Source: Scolanthus callimorphus (lineage: Eukaryota > Cnidaria > Anthozoa > Actiniaria > Edwardsiidae). Taken from it: 64,000 bases of DNA. The notes beneath the pieces are model-generated. The model did no database searches and was not told the DNA's origin. It was given only the letters and a program-made list of their open reading frames with translations. Positions 45,531 to 59,200 of the stretch are shown here, piece after piece (the stretch's first letter is position 1; each line of letters opens with the position of its first letter). Both the position numbers and the translations under genes were made by a program. The stretch spans positions 29,603,459 through 29,667,458 of the forward strand of contig CM066919.1 in assembly GCA_033964015.1 (NCBI GenBank), read 5' to 3'.

Positions 45531-47278
45531 GTTTGCTGACCTTTGTCCAATTAGTAGATCTTTGTCTTGTTTCACACCATAAAATTTTTGTTTACAAAAC
45601 AATGAACGAAGAAAATCAAATAAAGCTAACGCGCGCCAGCTCTTTTGAAATTATTTTATGCCATTAGTTTCCCGGAATATGATAAATGATGGAAAATTTA
45701 CTTTTGATTCTGCCGTCGTCCCGTTTGGATGAGTGGTTCGAGTGTAATACCGTGACGGGATTCCTGTGAAATGAGAAAAGATATGCACGCTCTGCAGGAT
45801 GCCATAAACTGTGTGTCTTGTTTTTCGTTTGTCGGTTGTTTTACCGGGTCACAGTAACGCTTCTAGGTGTTGAAAACTTTGCTCCTTTTCCGGATCTCTT
45901 TCCTTTCTCGATCTGCACATAACGATTCCGGTGCCCGACAAAATGCTTTTCGAAAAAGTGCATTTAGGTATTTCTAAGCTTTTGGCACCTAGAAGTACAT
46001 ATTTTTTGCTGCATGTTCTATTTACATGTACATAGTTTCCCAGGAGAAGAAAGCTGACAGAGTATGCTAGCAATGAATACAGTAGAAGTGCTAAAAGATT
46101 TTCACTAAGCAATGAACTCTACTAACAAATCTGAAAAATAAAGTTAAGGCGAAAGAAGCTGTATTATATTTTCCCACCCAGCAGTAAATGGGTATTTAGG
46201 GGCAGTATGTTCAAGGAACCGTGTAAAATCGGTCCATGCACACCATGTAGAATCAGTCCTTCACTTCGGCTTTGCTTTATCATGCCGATAGCGTTTTCAA
46301 AGAAAAAAATTATAACTGTTCAGGAGGCGAAAGGGTGCAAAAAATCCAGGGCCTGATTACATAGGAAGGTTAACTCGGCTCTGCCTGACTCGGTGGTTGA
46401 ACGGAAGTTCCGGTTCGCTGCATGAACTCTGTAAAATTATTCTGGTGCTTCTATGGGTTTTCGACAAATACACACAAATCTACCGGTACGCCGCAAGTAC
46501 GAAACTTAGGAATCAGGGGTGTGTCGCGATACTCGTCTCAGCCATATTAATATTAGTGCACATATACGTTACCCACATTTACTAAGGGGTTGTTCGCCAT
46601 TTTTATCGTCCATTCCATCCCCAAAGTTCTTATAATCCCTCCCTTCATCCGCCTCCATTCCAATTCCAGTTATTTCTGACGACGCACACAAACATAGGTG
46701 AAAACCGCTGAGCAAAAATTGCGTAACGCAGTCCACGTGAATTATTTTTGCGACCGGTGAGATCTTGCAGTGTTACTCCCCCTCTGCTATTTTAATTTAA
46801 ATACACAGTCTCCAACTTGACTGGATATCTTCTTAACCTCACATATTTTAGCGATTCCAGGTGAGTGCTTGATTCACTATTCGGTTTAATCCATAAGTGC
46901 GACAATGCTTGAACATTTCGACTTCACGCACTTGTCGATTTCCACGTGTCGACAAAGTTCAAGATCCGCCGGGTTTCTGCAATTTTGGTGCCCATCTCCG
47001 CATTTTACATGGATATTCTTAATAGAAGCAGTATTTACGGCCCTGTTTGAGGCTTCTAAGCGAGGACAATAGGCGACAGAGTCGTGAACTTTTTCACGGA
47101 GAGTTGAAAATGTCGGCAATGTGACGCAAAGCAAGTTCTCCATCATAATCTCATTCCACTCAACTTATCAGTTTCATTGCATCAGAATTTCTGAGTTCGT
47201 AAGATAGATTTGACATGTGGTTCTTTGTGTCGTAGAATTTGCATTTTCTAGAGGAGGTTTTCAGGCAAATTTTAGAGA
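45531..47278. promoter_or_regulatory. divergent intergenic region between the secreted-protein gene and CLUH
   Basis: The 1.75 kb separating two divergent genes must contain both promoters. No repeats of note. A good donor (GATTCCAG then GTGAGT, 46860) and an acceptor (GTTTTCAG, about 47263) suggest an untranslated first CLUH exon, but this is inferred from splice-site quality alone. Confidence 0.4.
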
Positions 47279-50200
47279 ATGCCTGTAGTGGATACCGGCG
47301 GAGCTGAAGCACCCAGCTCCGAACACCCATGTCCTCATCTTAGAAAACTAGCAGAACAAGACAAATCAAAAGACGAAGAATCTGCAAAACCTACTGAAAT
47401 TCAACCTACAGATAAGGAACAGGAAAATCAAAGTAAGTTTGCTCGGGCTAATGGCCCTCTCGTAAAACTAAGCTGCATTAATTCTCATGTCTAACAATTT
47501 GGTGTTGTGTGTAATTTGTTTGTTTGAAAATGTCTAAAGGAAGTTTACACAATCTACTGGTAGATATTTTATGTGACATGCAAACTTTCTTGTATGTATT
47601 AAGCTTATACGCTTTCACATTGAATAATTTACCATTACACCAATGTCTGGGCTTCCAGAAACTGCAGATGGCGCGAATAAAGTGGAAGAACAAGCTATTC
47701 CCTTGGGGACTGTTACACTCCAATTTCTTATCCCTGGAACAAATGAGCCAGTTCCAGCAACTGTAAGTACATTTCAATTGAATTTTAATTGGGTACACAA
47801 AGGCTTACTACAATAAAATCCCAGTTGTTATTATTCTGATGTCTAAAGTTCAAAAGTTATTTTGTTTGTGATTTCAAATTTTAACTTTCATCAAAACTAC
47901 ATAAAATAGAGACAAGGAATCTATTTATATGTATGAGTAGGCTTAATTTCTCAAAATTTGTTATTTATTCAACTTTGTTTTGTGAATAAAATACTAAAAT
48001 CTATTTACATGAGTAGGCTTAATTTCTCAAAATTTGTTATTTATTCAACTTTGTTTTGTGAATAAAATACTAAAATGTGCTAAACTTATATTTGGAAAAC
48101 TAGCACCTTTGAAAAGAGAGGATTATTTTTACATTAGAGGGCAGCAGGAAGTTCAGTATTTGTTTCCTTTCACATCTTGTGTTTACAATTATACAATAAT
48201 ATGTACTTTGACTTCTAAAAGATTGCAAGATATGTCTGGCAGACAACACAGTATTTGTGATATGGGGGATTGAAATTGTGGAATTGTGTCCAATACTGTC
48301 AAGAATATGACTAGATTTTCCCCCGTATTTATAGGATTATTCAAAGCTGTTACCTCCCATGTGACATGGCTGTACAGATACAAATGTTATATTCTCAAGT
48401 TGATAATTTATCTTACCAGCAAAGCATTTTAAGATTAAGGGAGATAAATTTTCAACAGAAGAAAATTTGTATTTTCCAGCAGTTCTGTCATCACTGCACA
48501 ACTCCTGTGATGTCTCTTTTTTCATGTTATTTTTTTAGTGGAATCTGGCCTCCTGAAGCTTTGAATAATCCTATAAAATACTGGAAATAAAACTAGTCAT
48601 ATTCTCAACAGTATTGGACACAATACTGTGTCTCAGTTTTGTGATAATGCCTTTGACCTATTACCATATTGATGTTAATTCTGACCCCTCTACAATCTCA
48701 TTATGTTTTCTATTGCAGTTTTCCCTTCAAGATAATGTTCAGGACATGAGACAAATTGTGCTTGACAGACCTGAGAGCTGTTATAGGACTTGTTTCTCAT
48801 TATTGTTGGATAACACAAGATTAGATGATTTCTCTGAATTGCACTTAATCGAAGGGCTTGTGGATAATGCAACAATAAAAGTAGTTGAAGGTATACACTC
48901 TTGGAAGTTATGAATAAAGTTCCACTTTTTTATAGCTCTCACTTTCAAGATTCTGCACATGTGAGGCTGTAGGCAGTTTTTTAACCTAAACTCAGTCAAT
49001 TAGCCGATCGGGCACCACCATCTTGGATTCTTGTAGGATGTGGTTCTAAGGGGAGCACTAAAAAATCAAGCAAGGGGTGGGGGAAAGATTCCGCACACAT
49101 GTGACCCTGAAAAACTCAGTCAATTAGCTGATCGGGCACCACCATCTTGGATTCTTGTAGGATGTGGTTCTAGGGGGAGCACAAAAAATCAAGCAAGGGA
49201 TGGGGGAAAGATTCCGCACACATGTGACCCTGGGAAGGAAGGGGTGGGGAAAATGCCCGGGGGGGGGGGACTCCCTATATTCGAATGCTAGGGGTGACCG
49301 TCGTATTTTTTAGGGGTTGAAATCGGCGATCTGGTATTTTTTAGGGGTTCGAAAATAAAAAACGGTATAGTAAGAAAATAGGTATTTTTTAGGGGGTTCT
49401 CACGCAAATAAGGTAGTGTTTTTGAAAGTCAGAGGATACATTTGATGTATATTAAATAAACGGCCAGAATAAAATTTAATCTGTCAAATTGTTGGTATTT
49501 TTTAGGGTATTTTCAGACTGAGGGGTATTTTTTAGGGTGGAAATTTTTTCCGACCAGGTATTTTTTAGGGTCAAAATTCGAGTTTCCCGACGGTCACCCC
49601 TAGCATTTTAACCTTAGAGTCCCCCCCCCCGGGGAAAATGGGTTGTTACCTCCCATGGAACTGCCAGAAAATGCAGCTGATGGCAGAATTCCTGGAAACT
49701 TCCAGCATAAACTCATGGGATCTTCATAAAAATGAAATAGGGCACAATCATGAATTCAAGATTAAACATAATGCTTTGAATTTGATTCACTTGCCCTGTG
49801 ACTGCCCATTACGTGAATCCAAGATGGTAGCTGATCAGTGAACAGACAGGGTTTTCTGCAATAAAAACACCAGCGACCACCTGTCAGTAGGAACAGCACA
49901 TGTTAGATAGGACTAGAAAGCAGTACTCATCTTACTAACAGATTTTAAAACCCTTTGATCTTTACAACGTGCTGAACAAAATAAATGTTTTTAGAGTTAG
50001 ATTTTAGAGGATAGACTCTACAAGATAGGGAACAAGATAAGGGGAAACCTCTTTTGTCTCGCAGAGGGGTGGATTTCTTGCCACAAGATTGCAAACTGAT
50101 ATAAAAATAAATGGGCTGATAGATGAATACTATTCTGTTGTAAATTTTCTATTCTTGTTTGACTTCACAGAACTATACACTGTCAGAGAAGCAAGAATTC

Positions 50201-53200
50201 ATCTGAGAAGACTCAAGGATTTATTAAGCACAACATTCCAGGCTAATGCTCATTCAGCTGTTGATAATCTCTCACTTTCATTTCTGTCTGCTGTCACTGG
50301 ACTAGATGTTGAAGGTAATGCAACATGGTGACATCCCAAGAGGAGAACAAGATGCTTTGCCCAGTGATCTTGTCACTTTACCTTGAAAATACATCATGCC
50401 AAATAATCACTAAAACCAGTAGTTTCACTATGCAGCAAAAGAGTCCGCTAGATTAAAATAAAAGATATCAGAGATGTTAAGAAATACTATAGCCAGCTTT
50501 GTCAAGCATTAACCAGGCCCTGAGGTAACAACCTATCTGTTGCCCAACTCAGTGTCAGTACATATTCACTAGTTGGCTACATGATTGCTTTGATTTGTTA
50601 ATCAGAGGAGGCATTAAAAGCCAAAGGCCAGAACCAGGGAACAGTGTCAACAGAAGACTGCATCCCACCCTCACAAGTGTTTGCTTCAGATGAAGTACTT
50701 CCTTTGTTGGAGCCACTCTACCCTCCTAACTCTGAACCAAAGGTCAGTGCTTGATATGGTCCTTCTGTGACCTTAAAATCAGGGTGTGTTGGTGCATTTG
50801 CGAAAAGGGGAGAGAAGAATGATTATCTTCTCATTGTGGTGGGACTGATTAATGGCACACAACATTAAACTGGCCACGAATAATCCACAGCTTGGTTCGC
50901 CGTTACATGTTTCAACTAAGTTATATGTTTCTGGTTTGTACTAATGGGCAATTCCAGAAAATAAAGGTACCCTCCTGCAGTTGGTGAGTGTCATGAATTT
51001 GAGTCCTTCTGTTGTGTCATAACCATTTGCTCGGCCAACTAACCGCTCTACTGCTCAGCTGGCCATGTCACTGGGCTATCAACCCCAAAACCTGTCCCAG
51101 ATGTTTGACCACCCAAATACCCAGCATTTAAAAGGAGTGCTTATGCCTGAAATTCACAGAATAGCTTGATATGCTACCACTTGGTGTGAAATGTTCTTGA
51201 CCTTGACCCTATTATCAAATCTAACATTTGCATTTAGAATTGCAAGAATCTGTCACTGAGTCCAAGGTGCTCAAAAGACACAATCATAAACAAATGCTGT
51301 AGGGAAAAAATTCAAAGGACCAATAATTTTATGTATGAAATATTTGTCATTGTTTCTGCTTGTTTAGTCACAGATCATTATGTATTTTCTATCTTACACA
51401 GGTTCCACAGTGTTTAAAACTTCTGTCCCCTAGTAACTGGAACCCACCTCCTGGTTACAGAAAATTAGCAGGTAGGTGTCTATACTCCTGCCGTCCATTT
51501 TTCATGCATTTGATTGATGGAGATGGATATTTGTTTTGTTTGTCTGCAGGTTATTAATTGCATCGGGGTACTCCATACTCCAATACTCTGACAAATTTAT
51601 GTTATTCTCTTCCATTGTTTAGCCTTATTCTTTAATACACTTTATTGTACTCCTACCATTGTTTTAGACAATACCTTGCATAAAATTATCACTGTATTGG
51701 AAAACCCTCATTTTATACTAGTTTATGCTAATGACCTTTGGTTTAATAGGGTGTGTTGTTTTATTAGTTTACTCGATTGATTAATCCGTTGAACAATAAT
51801 TATGAATCAATCAGTTGTCTAGACAATCCATCCATTCATTGGTTCTTCCCTCTGTCCATCCGCATACAAAGATAGACAGTCAGATAGATAACTAGAGACT
51901 ACTGACAAAAAATGTAATATTTGTCTAATATTTCTTCTGTTTTACTTTAGGTGATTTGCTATATATCGACATAGTTACATTAGAAGATACCAAGGTCAAC
52001 GTGACAGCATCAACTTCTGGATTTTATGTCAATAAGTGAGAACCACCTTTTTGCATATAAGTGTTATTTGTGTAACTGTAACTGCTCATTGTGTATTTTT
52101 GCATTGTCAGTACTTATTTACACTTTTAATCCTTTTCACTTCATTTTTCGACCTTGGTGTTAGGCAGGCTGCTTGCGATCCAATCAGCAGATGCAATTTG
52201 ATTGATTCCGGGCTGCTAAAAATCATTCCAGATAATGCACTTTTAGGAATTGCCTAGGAAATGTTCCATATTTTCAGTATATTTAAGCAATAAAAGTACT
52301 TTCCGCGTGCTCTCTGCTTTCTTACAAACATGAGGGGGATGTTGGGAGAACTGATCAAAACTTGAAAGACACGAGCCGAAGGCGAGTGTCTTTCAAGTTT
52401 TATCAGTTCAACCAACATTCCCCGAGTGTTTTTAAAAAACCAGAGAGCACGCAGAAAGTATTTTTATTGCTTTTAGAAAATAACATACACACGCGCGACA
52501 GCGTTGCGTGACAATTGTGTTTCTCAGGTCTCTTACAAACACGCTTTTTAACCAATCAGAATGCGCACATTCACAATACAACATAGGTGTTATTTTCTAA
52601 ATTTAATTATAATATTAATTATTTTTTTATTAAATTATAGAACACATGATGATGTATTTAATCCTCTTCCACATGGGGAACCTTGTCGATCACACACCCT
52701 TGTTGGCCTTCTCAATCAGGTACACCACCAATAGCTAGTGCCATAGTTACTTTTCATATGACCACAGTGGATTACAGTGATCAAACACTAATAACATATT
52801 TTTCCTTTTTACAGCTCAGTCCAATGTTTAGAAAGAATTTTGTACAGCTTCAGAAGTCCAGGTGAGTGCAGCTAATATACAGCTACAACTTCTGGAAGCC
52901 ATCTTTTCTGTATTTTATTAGAATTAAATGCTCTTGTGCATGCCAAGCAAATCTTTTTTGTTTTCTGTTTAGTCTAAAAAGACATCCTCTAGAAGTGATA
53001 CCAACACCATTCCAAGGTACAGTAAGCATAGATTGCAATACTGAAGATGTAGCAAAAAGAAATTGTCAGCAAAACATCTTGCTCTTCCCCAAACTGGTCC
53101 ATAGTATTCACACAACACAGAATAAAAATGCCCAGTCCAGTTTGCTTGTTTACACTCACATTTTCTCTGTTGATGTTTTTAAGTGTTTCCCTGGGTAATA

Positions 53201-53243
53201 CCGAAGACAGAACACACAGCAGATACCTTGAGAGCTGAAGATG
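47279..53243 (+). CDS. CLUH: CLUH exons 1-11: N-terminal CLU_N domain and linker
   Basis: Exons 47279-47432, 47659-47762, 48719-48890, 50171-50314, 50606-50742, 51402-51471, 51951-52035, 52641-52719, 52815-52861, 52973-53016, 53184-53243; all phases agree. Exons 2-4 encode the ubiquitin-like N-terminal domain ([54 protein letters not shown]). Exons 6-11 carry [40 protein letters not shown] and [19 protein letters not shown], leading to the central domain. Introns 2, 3 and 7 contain MITEs or tandem repeats. Confidence 0.9.
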
Positions 53244-56200
53244 GTAAGCTGGATGATAGAGTTTGAGTATCTACTGTATGTAAAGATTCCCTTGTAAACA
53301 TTCATCTCTACACTCATACAGGGAAAGTTCTCATGCATGGCCAAGATGGTGGCCACATGAACTATGGTAGCTCCAGATTTTCATGAGTAAGAACACTGTT
53401 CACTGCAAGCAAGCCTTCTAGAATTTATTACAAATTATTTGTAGTAAATTATTATAGTTTTATATTTATATTATGTAAATACGCAATTCAGCTGTAATAG
53501 CTGCCAGATATTTTACAATAAACTATCTATCTATCTAGGCTTTGCTTAACCCTTGTACAACACTAATTAATTTCTTTACACCTCTTTTTGCAGCTGCTGC
53601 AATCAGGATTGGGTATGAGGAGCACATGCCTGGACAGGTTTGGAATTACATTTCCTCTACTTCCCCCTCCTTCTCCTTCTCATCTCCCTCCCACTTCCTC
53701 CTCCCCTCCTCTCCCTCTTTCCGCTTCCTCCTCCCCTCTCTCTCCCTCTCCTCCCCTCCTCCCCCTTTTTCCCCTTCCTCCTCCCCTCCACCTCTCTGCC
53801 CCTTCTCTCCTTTCTACCCCCTGTTGGTTGATATTTTTGCCTTTGAAAAAGGCTAGTTTACTAAAAATCCTTAAACAGTAGTGATTACTATCATTCAGCT
53901 ACGTGACTGGAATGAGGAGTTGCAGTCAGCTAGGGAGCTACCACGTGACAACATTCAACAAAGGCTGCTACGAGACAGAGCTATATTTAAGGTTAATAGA
54001 TTGATAAATAATTTGTATTTCATGTTGATTTTGACAGTTGTTCCTATAGGCTCCTCAAGAATCCCCACTAGTTTAGTACATGCTTGTGTATGATCAAGTT
54101 TTTACAGGCTCTCATTATTCCTAGATAACCAGTGACTTTGTATCGGCTGCTACTAAGGGAGCCATGGCTGTTGTAGATGGCAATGTTATGGCAATAAACC
54201 CTGGAGAAGATGAAAAGTAAGTCAATGGAAGAGTCCCTGATTTAGGACACTTCTGTAATGCAGAGGTACATGTAAAATCTGTTTTTCCCCCATCACATAG
54301 ACACCGGGATAGACACAAATGAAATTAAATAAAATCAGGATTTGGATCGCTATAAGCATCTACTCTAATTCGAGTTATGAGTTGTCTCTTTGTGCTAACG
54401 TTTTATGTTTGCTGTTATTTATTTCCTTTTCTTTCCAGGAAGAGGATGTTTTTGTGGAACAACATATTTTTCAGTTTTGCATTTGACAGCAGAGATCATT
54501 ACAATGAAGTAGGAGGTAATATATAACATTTGTTTTGTATTTTATCAAATGCATTCCTTATGATGATTGTTGTTTGTAGTTGTCTTCTCTCTCTTGCCGA
54601 GTTCCTAGGAGATACCCTCACACAGATGACTCTTCTAGAACTGCTTATACCATGTAGTTTGATGGATGGGTGTAGTTTAAATTTTTATTACGAAGGCTGG
54701 AAGCCATTTCGTGACAACTGTACAAAGGTGGATATATTTTGTGAAATTGAATTCTGTAGTAATGCTGATAACAATAATTCCTTTGCTTCAGGGGATGATG
54801 CAGCCCATGCAGCAGCGGTAAGAATTATGTGCTATTACAATATTCATCAATATTTTTTTTGAGTGAGAGGGGGTGGGGGGGACTGGATGTAGTGTATATT
54901 TTTTTAGCAACCACAGCAGAGATAGCCATATGATTTGATAACGAAATGAGAAACTCAATCGTAATAACTTATTTAAACAAATTGTTTCATTTTGCTTGTA
55001 GAACGGGGATCTGATGGGCGTGGTGGCGTACAACAGAGCAGACGTCAAGGTATATTATTGCAGCTCCTCTATACAAACAGCAAAGCATTTTTCTGACTAG
55101 GGATTTTTTTCAGGGTTTATTTACTCTTGGGACTGTTGTTGTTGACTACAGAGGTTACAGAGTCATAGCGCAGTCCATTATACCGGGTAAGTGATAGTTT
55201 TTATTTAGCAAATTTGTCAAAACGTGACTATTATAATCGGGTTGTTTGATAACCTTGAGTGAAATCCGTACTAGATGCATATTATAGTCTCGTTGAGAAT
55301 GTTTAAAGCTTGATGTGTTTCATGTTTTCCTTACAGGAATTCTTCAGAGAGAACAAGAACAATCTGTCGTTTATGGCTCAATAGATTCGGGAAAAATGTT
55401 GCAACACATGAAAAGTTTCTTGAACTTGTAAGTACTACCTTTTTAATTGTTCAGGCTTTCCTCTGAACTGCCCCAAAATGCAGAGTGAGAATCTGGTGCT
55501 TTAACAACAAACTTTGATCTGGCAGACTCGAACCATAAAACTTAAAACTTCAAAATTTTCCTTGGGGGTGCCCCCCCCCCCCCCCCCCCCCCCCCCCTCA
55601 CGATGGAATGAATGGAGTCTAACTTTTGTATTTTCAATTTCAGCTCGAAACTGCAGGAAAAGCCCTACGTATTCGCTCCCACAAGTAAGTCAAACTCCCT
55701 TTTGCGCCAAAAGCACTTTTGCGCCAAAAGCACCAGAAACATTTTGATCGCGCTTATAGCACGTCAAAAAGGCAAGCATGTCAACATTTTGTTCATGTGC
55801 CGCACTTCATCTCTCCATTGTCATTGGCGTTAAGCGTTAGTCCTTAGTCCAGCGGGCTCGCTGGAGGTGACAAATGTTAAATAGCGGTTGAGTTAGATAA
55901 GCTATTTTGTTTATTCTCAGGGTTCTGAATTCCGATGAGCAAGAAGTCAACCTCTGTTCTTCAGTAGAATGCAAGGTATCTTGTAGACTTAAAGACACCT
56001 CCAAACACATGCACGCTAAGTTTATTCTGACCCGTCCTGATGTTTTTATTTTCAGGGCATTATTGGTGCAGACGGCAGGCATTATATTCTAGATCTCTTT
56101 AGAACATTTCCACCAGATGTCAATTTCTTAGGAAGTGAGTATAATGCGAAGACTTAGTGGACCTTTCATTATTGCTTCATGTTCATAACAAATAAGATCC

Positions 56201-59200
56201 TCTTCAAATCGCGATCCTGTTCTGGCCAGGTGAAGACGAGAAGGAACAGAAGTCAGTCTACCCACGAATTTTCAAACACAAGTTGTGCTGTCTACGACCA
56301 GAGCTTGTCGACTCTTTCCTTGCGTAAGTAGATCTTTGTTTCATGACAGCAACTCCTGTCCCACAATCGGGGAAACGGTCGTGAGGAATTTCAGAGAGAC
56401 AGAGAGGGGGGGGGGGGGGGAAACAAAAAGAGAAAGTGCGAAACAAATATACGTCGCGGAAAATTTTACCCAGTGCGAGAATATCTCCATGCTTCCAGGG
56501 GAAAACACTTGATCTGCTATTGACTATAAATATGGATTGTTTTTGCTAGATGTATTGATATCTGTTCTCTGTTTCGCAGTTATTGCTATGTGTTGTTCTT
56601 GAAGCTTGTTGCGATGCACGTCACATCGGCCAAGCAGAAGCAAGCACAGGTAATATCATAGACACTTTAGTGTCAAACTTATAAATCAGGGGGAAAGTAT
56701 CACATTTTCTTTTTTATCGTCAATGAATGGGCAAAAATGAGCCTCGATTTTTGTAAGATCGAGGCTCTGACAAGTCCAGGTTCAGTGGCGGATGCAGACC
56801 CTTAAGAAGGGGGGTGGCTAGTACAAAGGATATACTATAGAGTTCAGACAGAAACATATAAGTGAGTTATATGATTCTGGTTCAGATCCACCCTTGAGGT
56901 TATAGCCTTAACGTTGTTTGATGTTATGAAGGAATGATTCAGCAATATTTTTGTTCGCTGGACTTACGAATCATATCTAACTTTGTAGAGTGAAATAAAG
57001 CGGAAGAAGTTAATAAAACTGATGTAGAGCAGCAAAACGGCGAAAAAGACAAGGATAAACAAGCGGCAACAGACGAAGCAGGCGCAGAACAAAAATCGGA
57101 AACAACATCACCTACAAATGGTGGAGAGGCCGAGCACCCAGAGTCTGAGACCAAACCGGAAGTGGAGAAACCGGAAACGAAAGTGGAGAAACCGGAAACG
57201 AAAGTGGAGAAACCGGAAACGAATGGGGACACCAAAGAGAATGACAGCATTGTTAAAACAGAGAATGAAGGCACGGAAAATAGGGTGCCCACAACATTAA
57301 TAGGTGAGCGTCGCATTATTCCAAAGAGTACTGAGTACAATTGGACTCTTTCAGAGTCATTTACAAGACGTTTTTTTAGTATTACAGTACTACAGGAATT
57401 TTTCCTCAAATTCTTCCTTGTTTGCTGTTATTAGGTAAAGAGACGTCTTTAGAAGCGTTCAGAGCGGCAGCAAAAGCCGTTGGATCACTTTCTGAAACAG
57501 GTAAGAAAAGAAAGAACATTTTTACGACCTTTGATGTATTGATGCTGCTTTGTCCTGCACCATGTACCAATGACGCCTTTCTATTTCCTTTTCTATCTAC
57601 ATTCCTGTGCGGCATGAGTTCTTTACTATTTATCTCTTATCTTAATAGGCAGTTTAGTAAGCCACTGGTTTTCCTTTTTTTCCAGAATTCGAAGTCCGAT
57701 TCAACCCTGATATTTACACTCCTGGTGCTAAACATGCAGACTCTGAGGTGAGAAGAAACAAAGATTTATTTATTGATATTCGGTATGTTATGCGGGGCCC
57801 ACAGTAATTGGTGCAAACTGTTGTGGTGTCCCTGCCTATTTGTCCTCGTATTGTATGTTATGTCTAAGCGAAGATCAATAAATAAATAAATTATCTAAAA
57901 TAATACAGCAACGGACTTTTTCTTTCAGGAGAAAACTCTCTCCATCGATAAGCAACTGGTAAAAGATGCTTCCGATTTCCTGATAGACACAGTTATAATT
58001 AAAATGGTGAGTCCGATTTCCTGATAGACACAGTTATAATTAAAATGGTGAGTGAACCAATGCATTTTTTAGGCCTGTTAAGAAGACTCACAGGAACAAT
58101 AAGAAGCCCTAGTCTTAATATTCAAAAACCTGTCCCGTAGCCAAAACTCAACCGGACTTCACAATCTCATTAATAATTCATCAAGCTCAAAAAAAGAAAA
58201 GCGTGAAGGAGCACAACATTAGACGATTCGTTTGAGAAGCTATATCAGCTCAACTTTAGCTCGTTTTTTTTCAATCCTCTTCTTGGTGTTTGGACTTTGA
58301 TGAAACACTCTATCTCGTGTTTGATATATTACTTCACAAGTTGCTCGGATGCACTCAGGCTGGAGATCGTAGAAAATGGAAGTATTAGTTGTAAAATTTC
58401 ATGGACGGGCTATTTTGAAAAGCGTTTTAGTTCAGTCACTAAAAGTTTTTATTTTCATGCAGGTGGAAGACTTCATCTCTCTTACACAGACTCCGCTGGA
58501 CGGCTGTCAACTCACGGAGATAATGCACAGCAGGTAACCCAATCTTAGTCACATATACACCCCATGTTTAGCTTGCAGACTCATTCCTGTGATATTATTT
58601 ATTCTTAGGGGCATCAACCTACGGTATCTCGGCACCATTACCTCAATAGTCTCTACAAGAACCGATCTAGAGCATGTGTTTGTAAGTTCTTTGCTCTTTG
58701 CTTCCCTTTAACATTGTTATGGTAGTTTTACAGGGGCTGGCCAAGGAATGAGGGATGGGGAGTGAAGGGATGATGGGGGAGTTAGGGGGTAATAGGGGGA
58801 GTGAAGGGATGATGGTATAGTGTGGGGTGATACATGCACCCGGGCAGTGAGGGGTGATGGGGGGGGGGGGGGGGGGGGTGTGGGGCTGAAAGTGGAGTAA
58901 GGAGTTATGAGGAATAGGATATGTTCTCTCCTTTTCCTCAATTTATTGTTGTACAGCCACCCCTCCATTGTTTGTTTTAGGTGTAGAATAGTATGTTAAG
59001 AGTAACCTCGCATTCCATCAATTTCAGAAAATCTGCATCAGTGAGATGATTGTACGAACAGCAAAACAGTTGTTCCGAGTTCACATGCAGAGTTGTAAGT
59101 ATTCGCACTGTTTTAGTGGCCTCTGTCATCATTATTGTTATTTTCTTCATTTTGTTGTCTATGCGTCATCATCATCAATATAATCATCGTCATCATTGCC

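Noticed and set aside
45849..46585. Small hydrophobic frames on both strands between the divergent genes
   Set aside because: No motif or splice support, located in the intergenic promoter region; treated as chance.
53542..53881. Overlapping Ser/Pro/Leu-rich frames on the plus strand
   Set aside because: They come from translating a pyrimidine tract in a CLUH intron; all three forward frames are open simply because the tract lacks purines.
54530..54862. 110-codon frame overlapping CLUH exon 16
   Set aside because: Only the last 26 bases before the donor (54792-54817) fit the conserved CLUH protein and the phases; the rest is intron.
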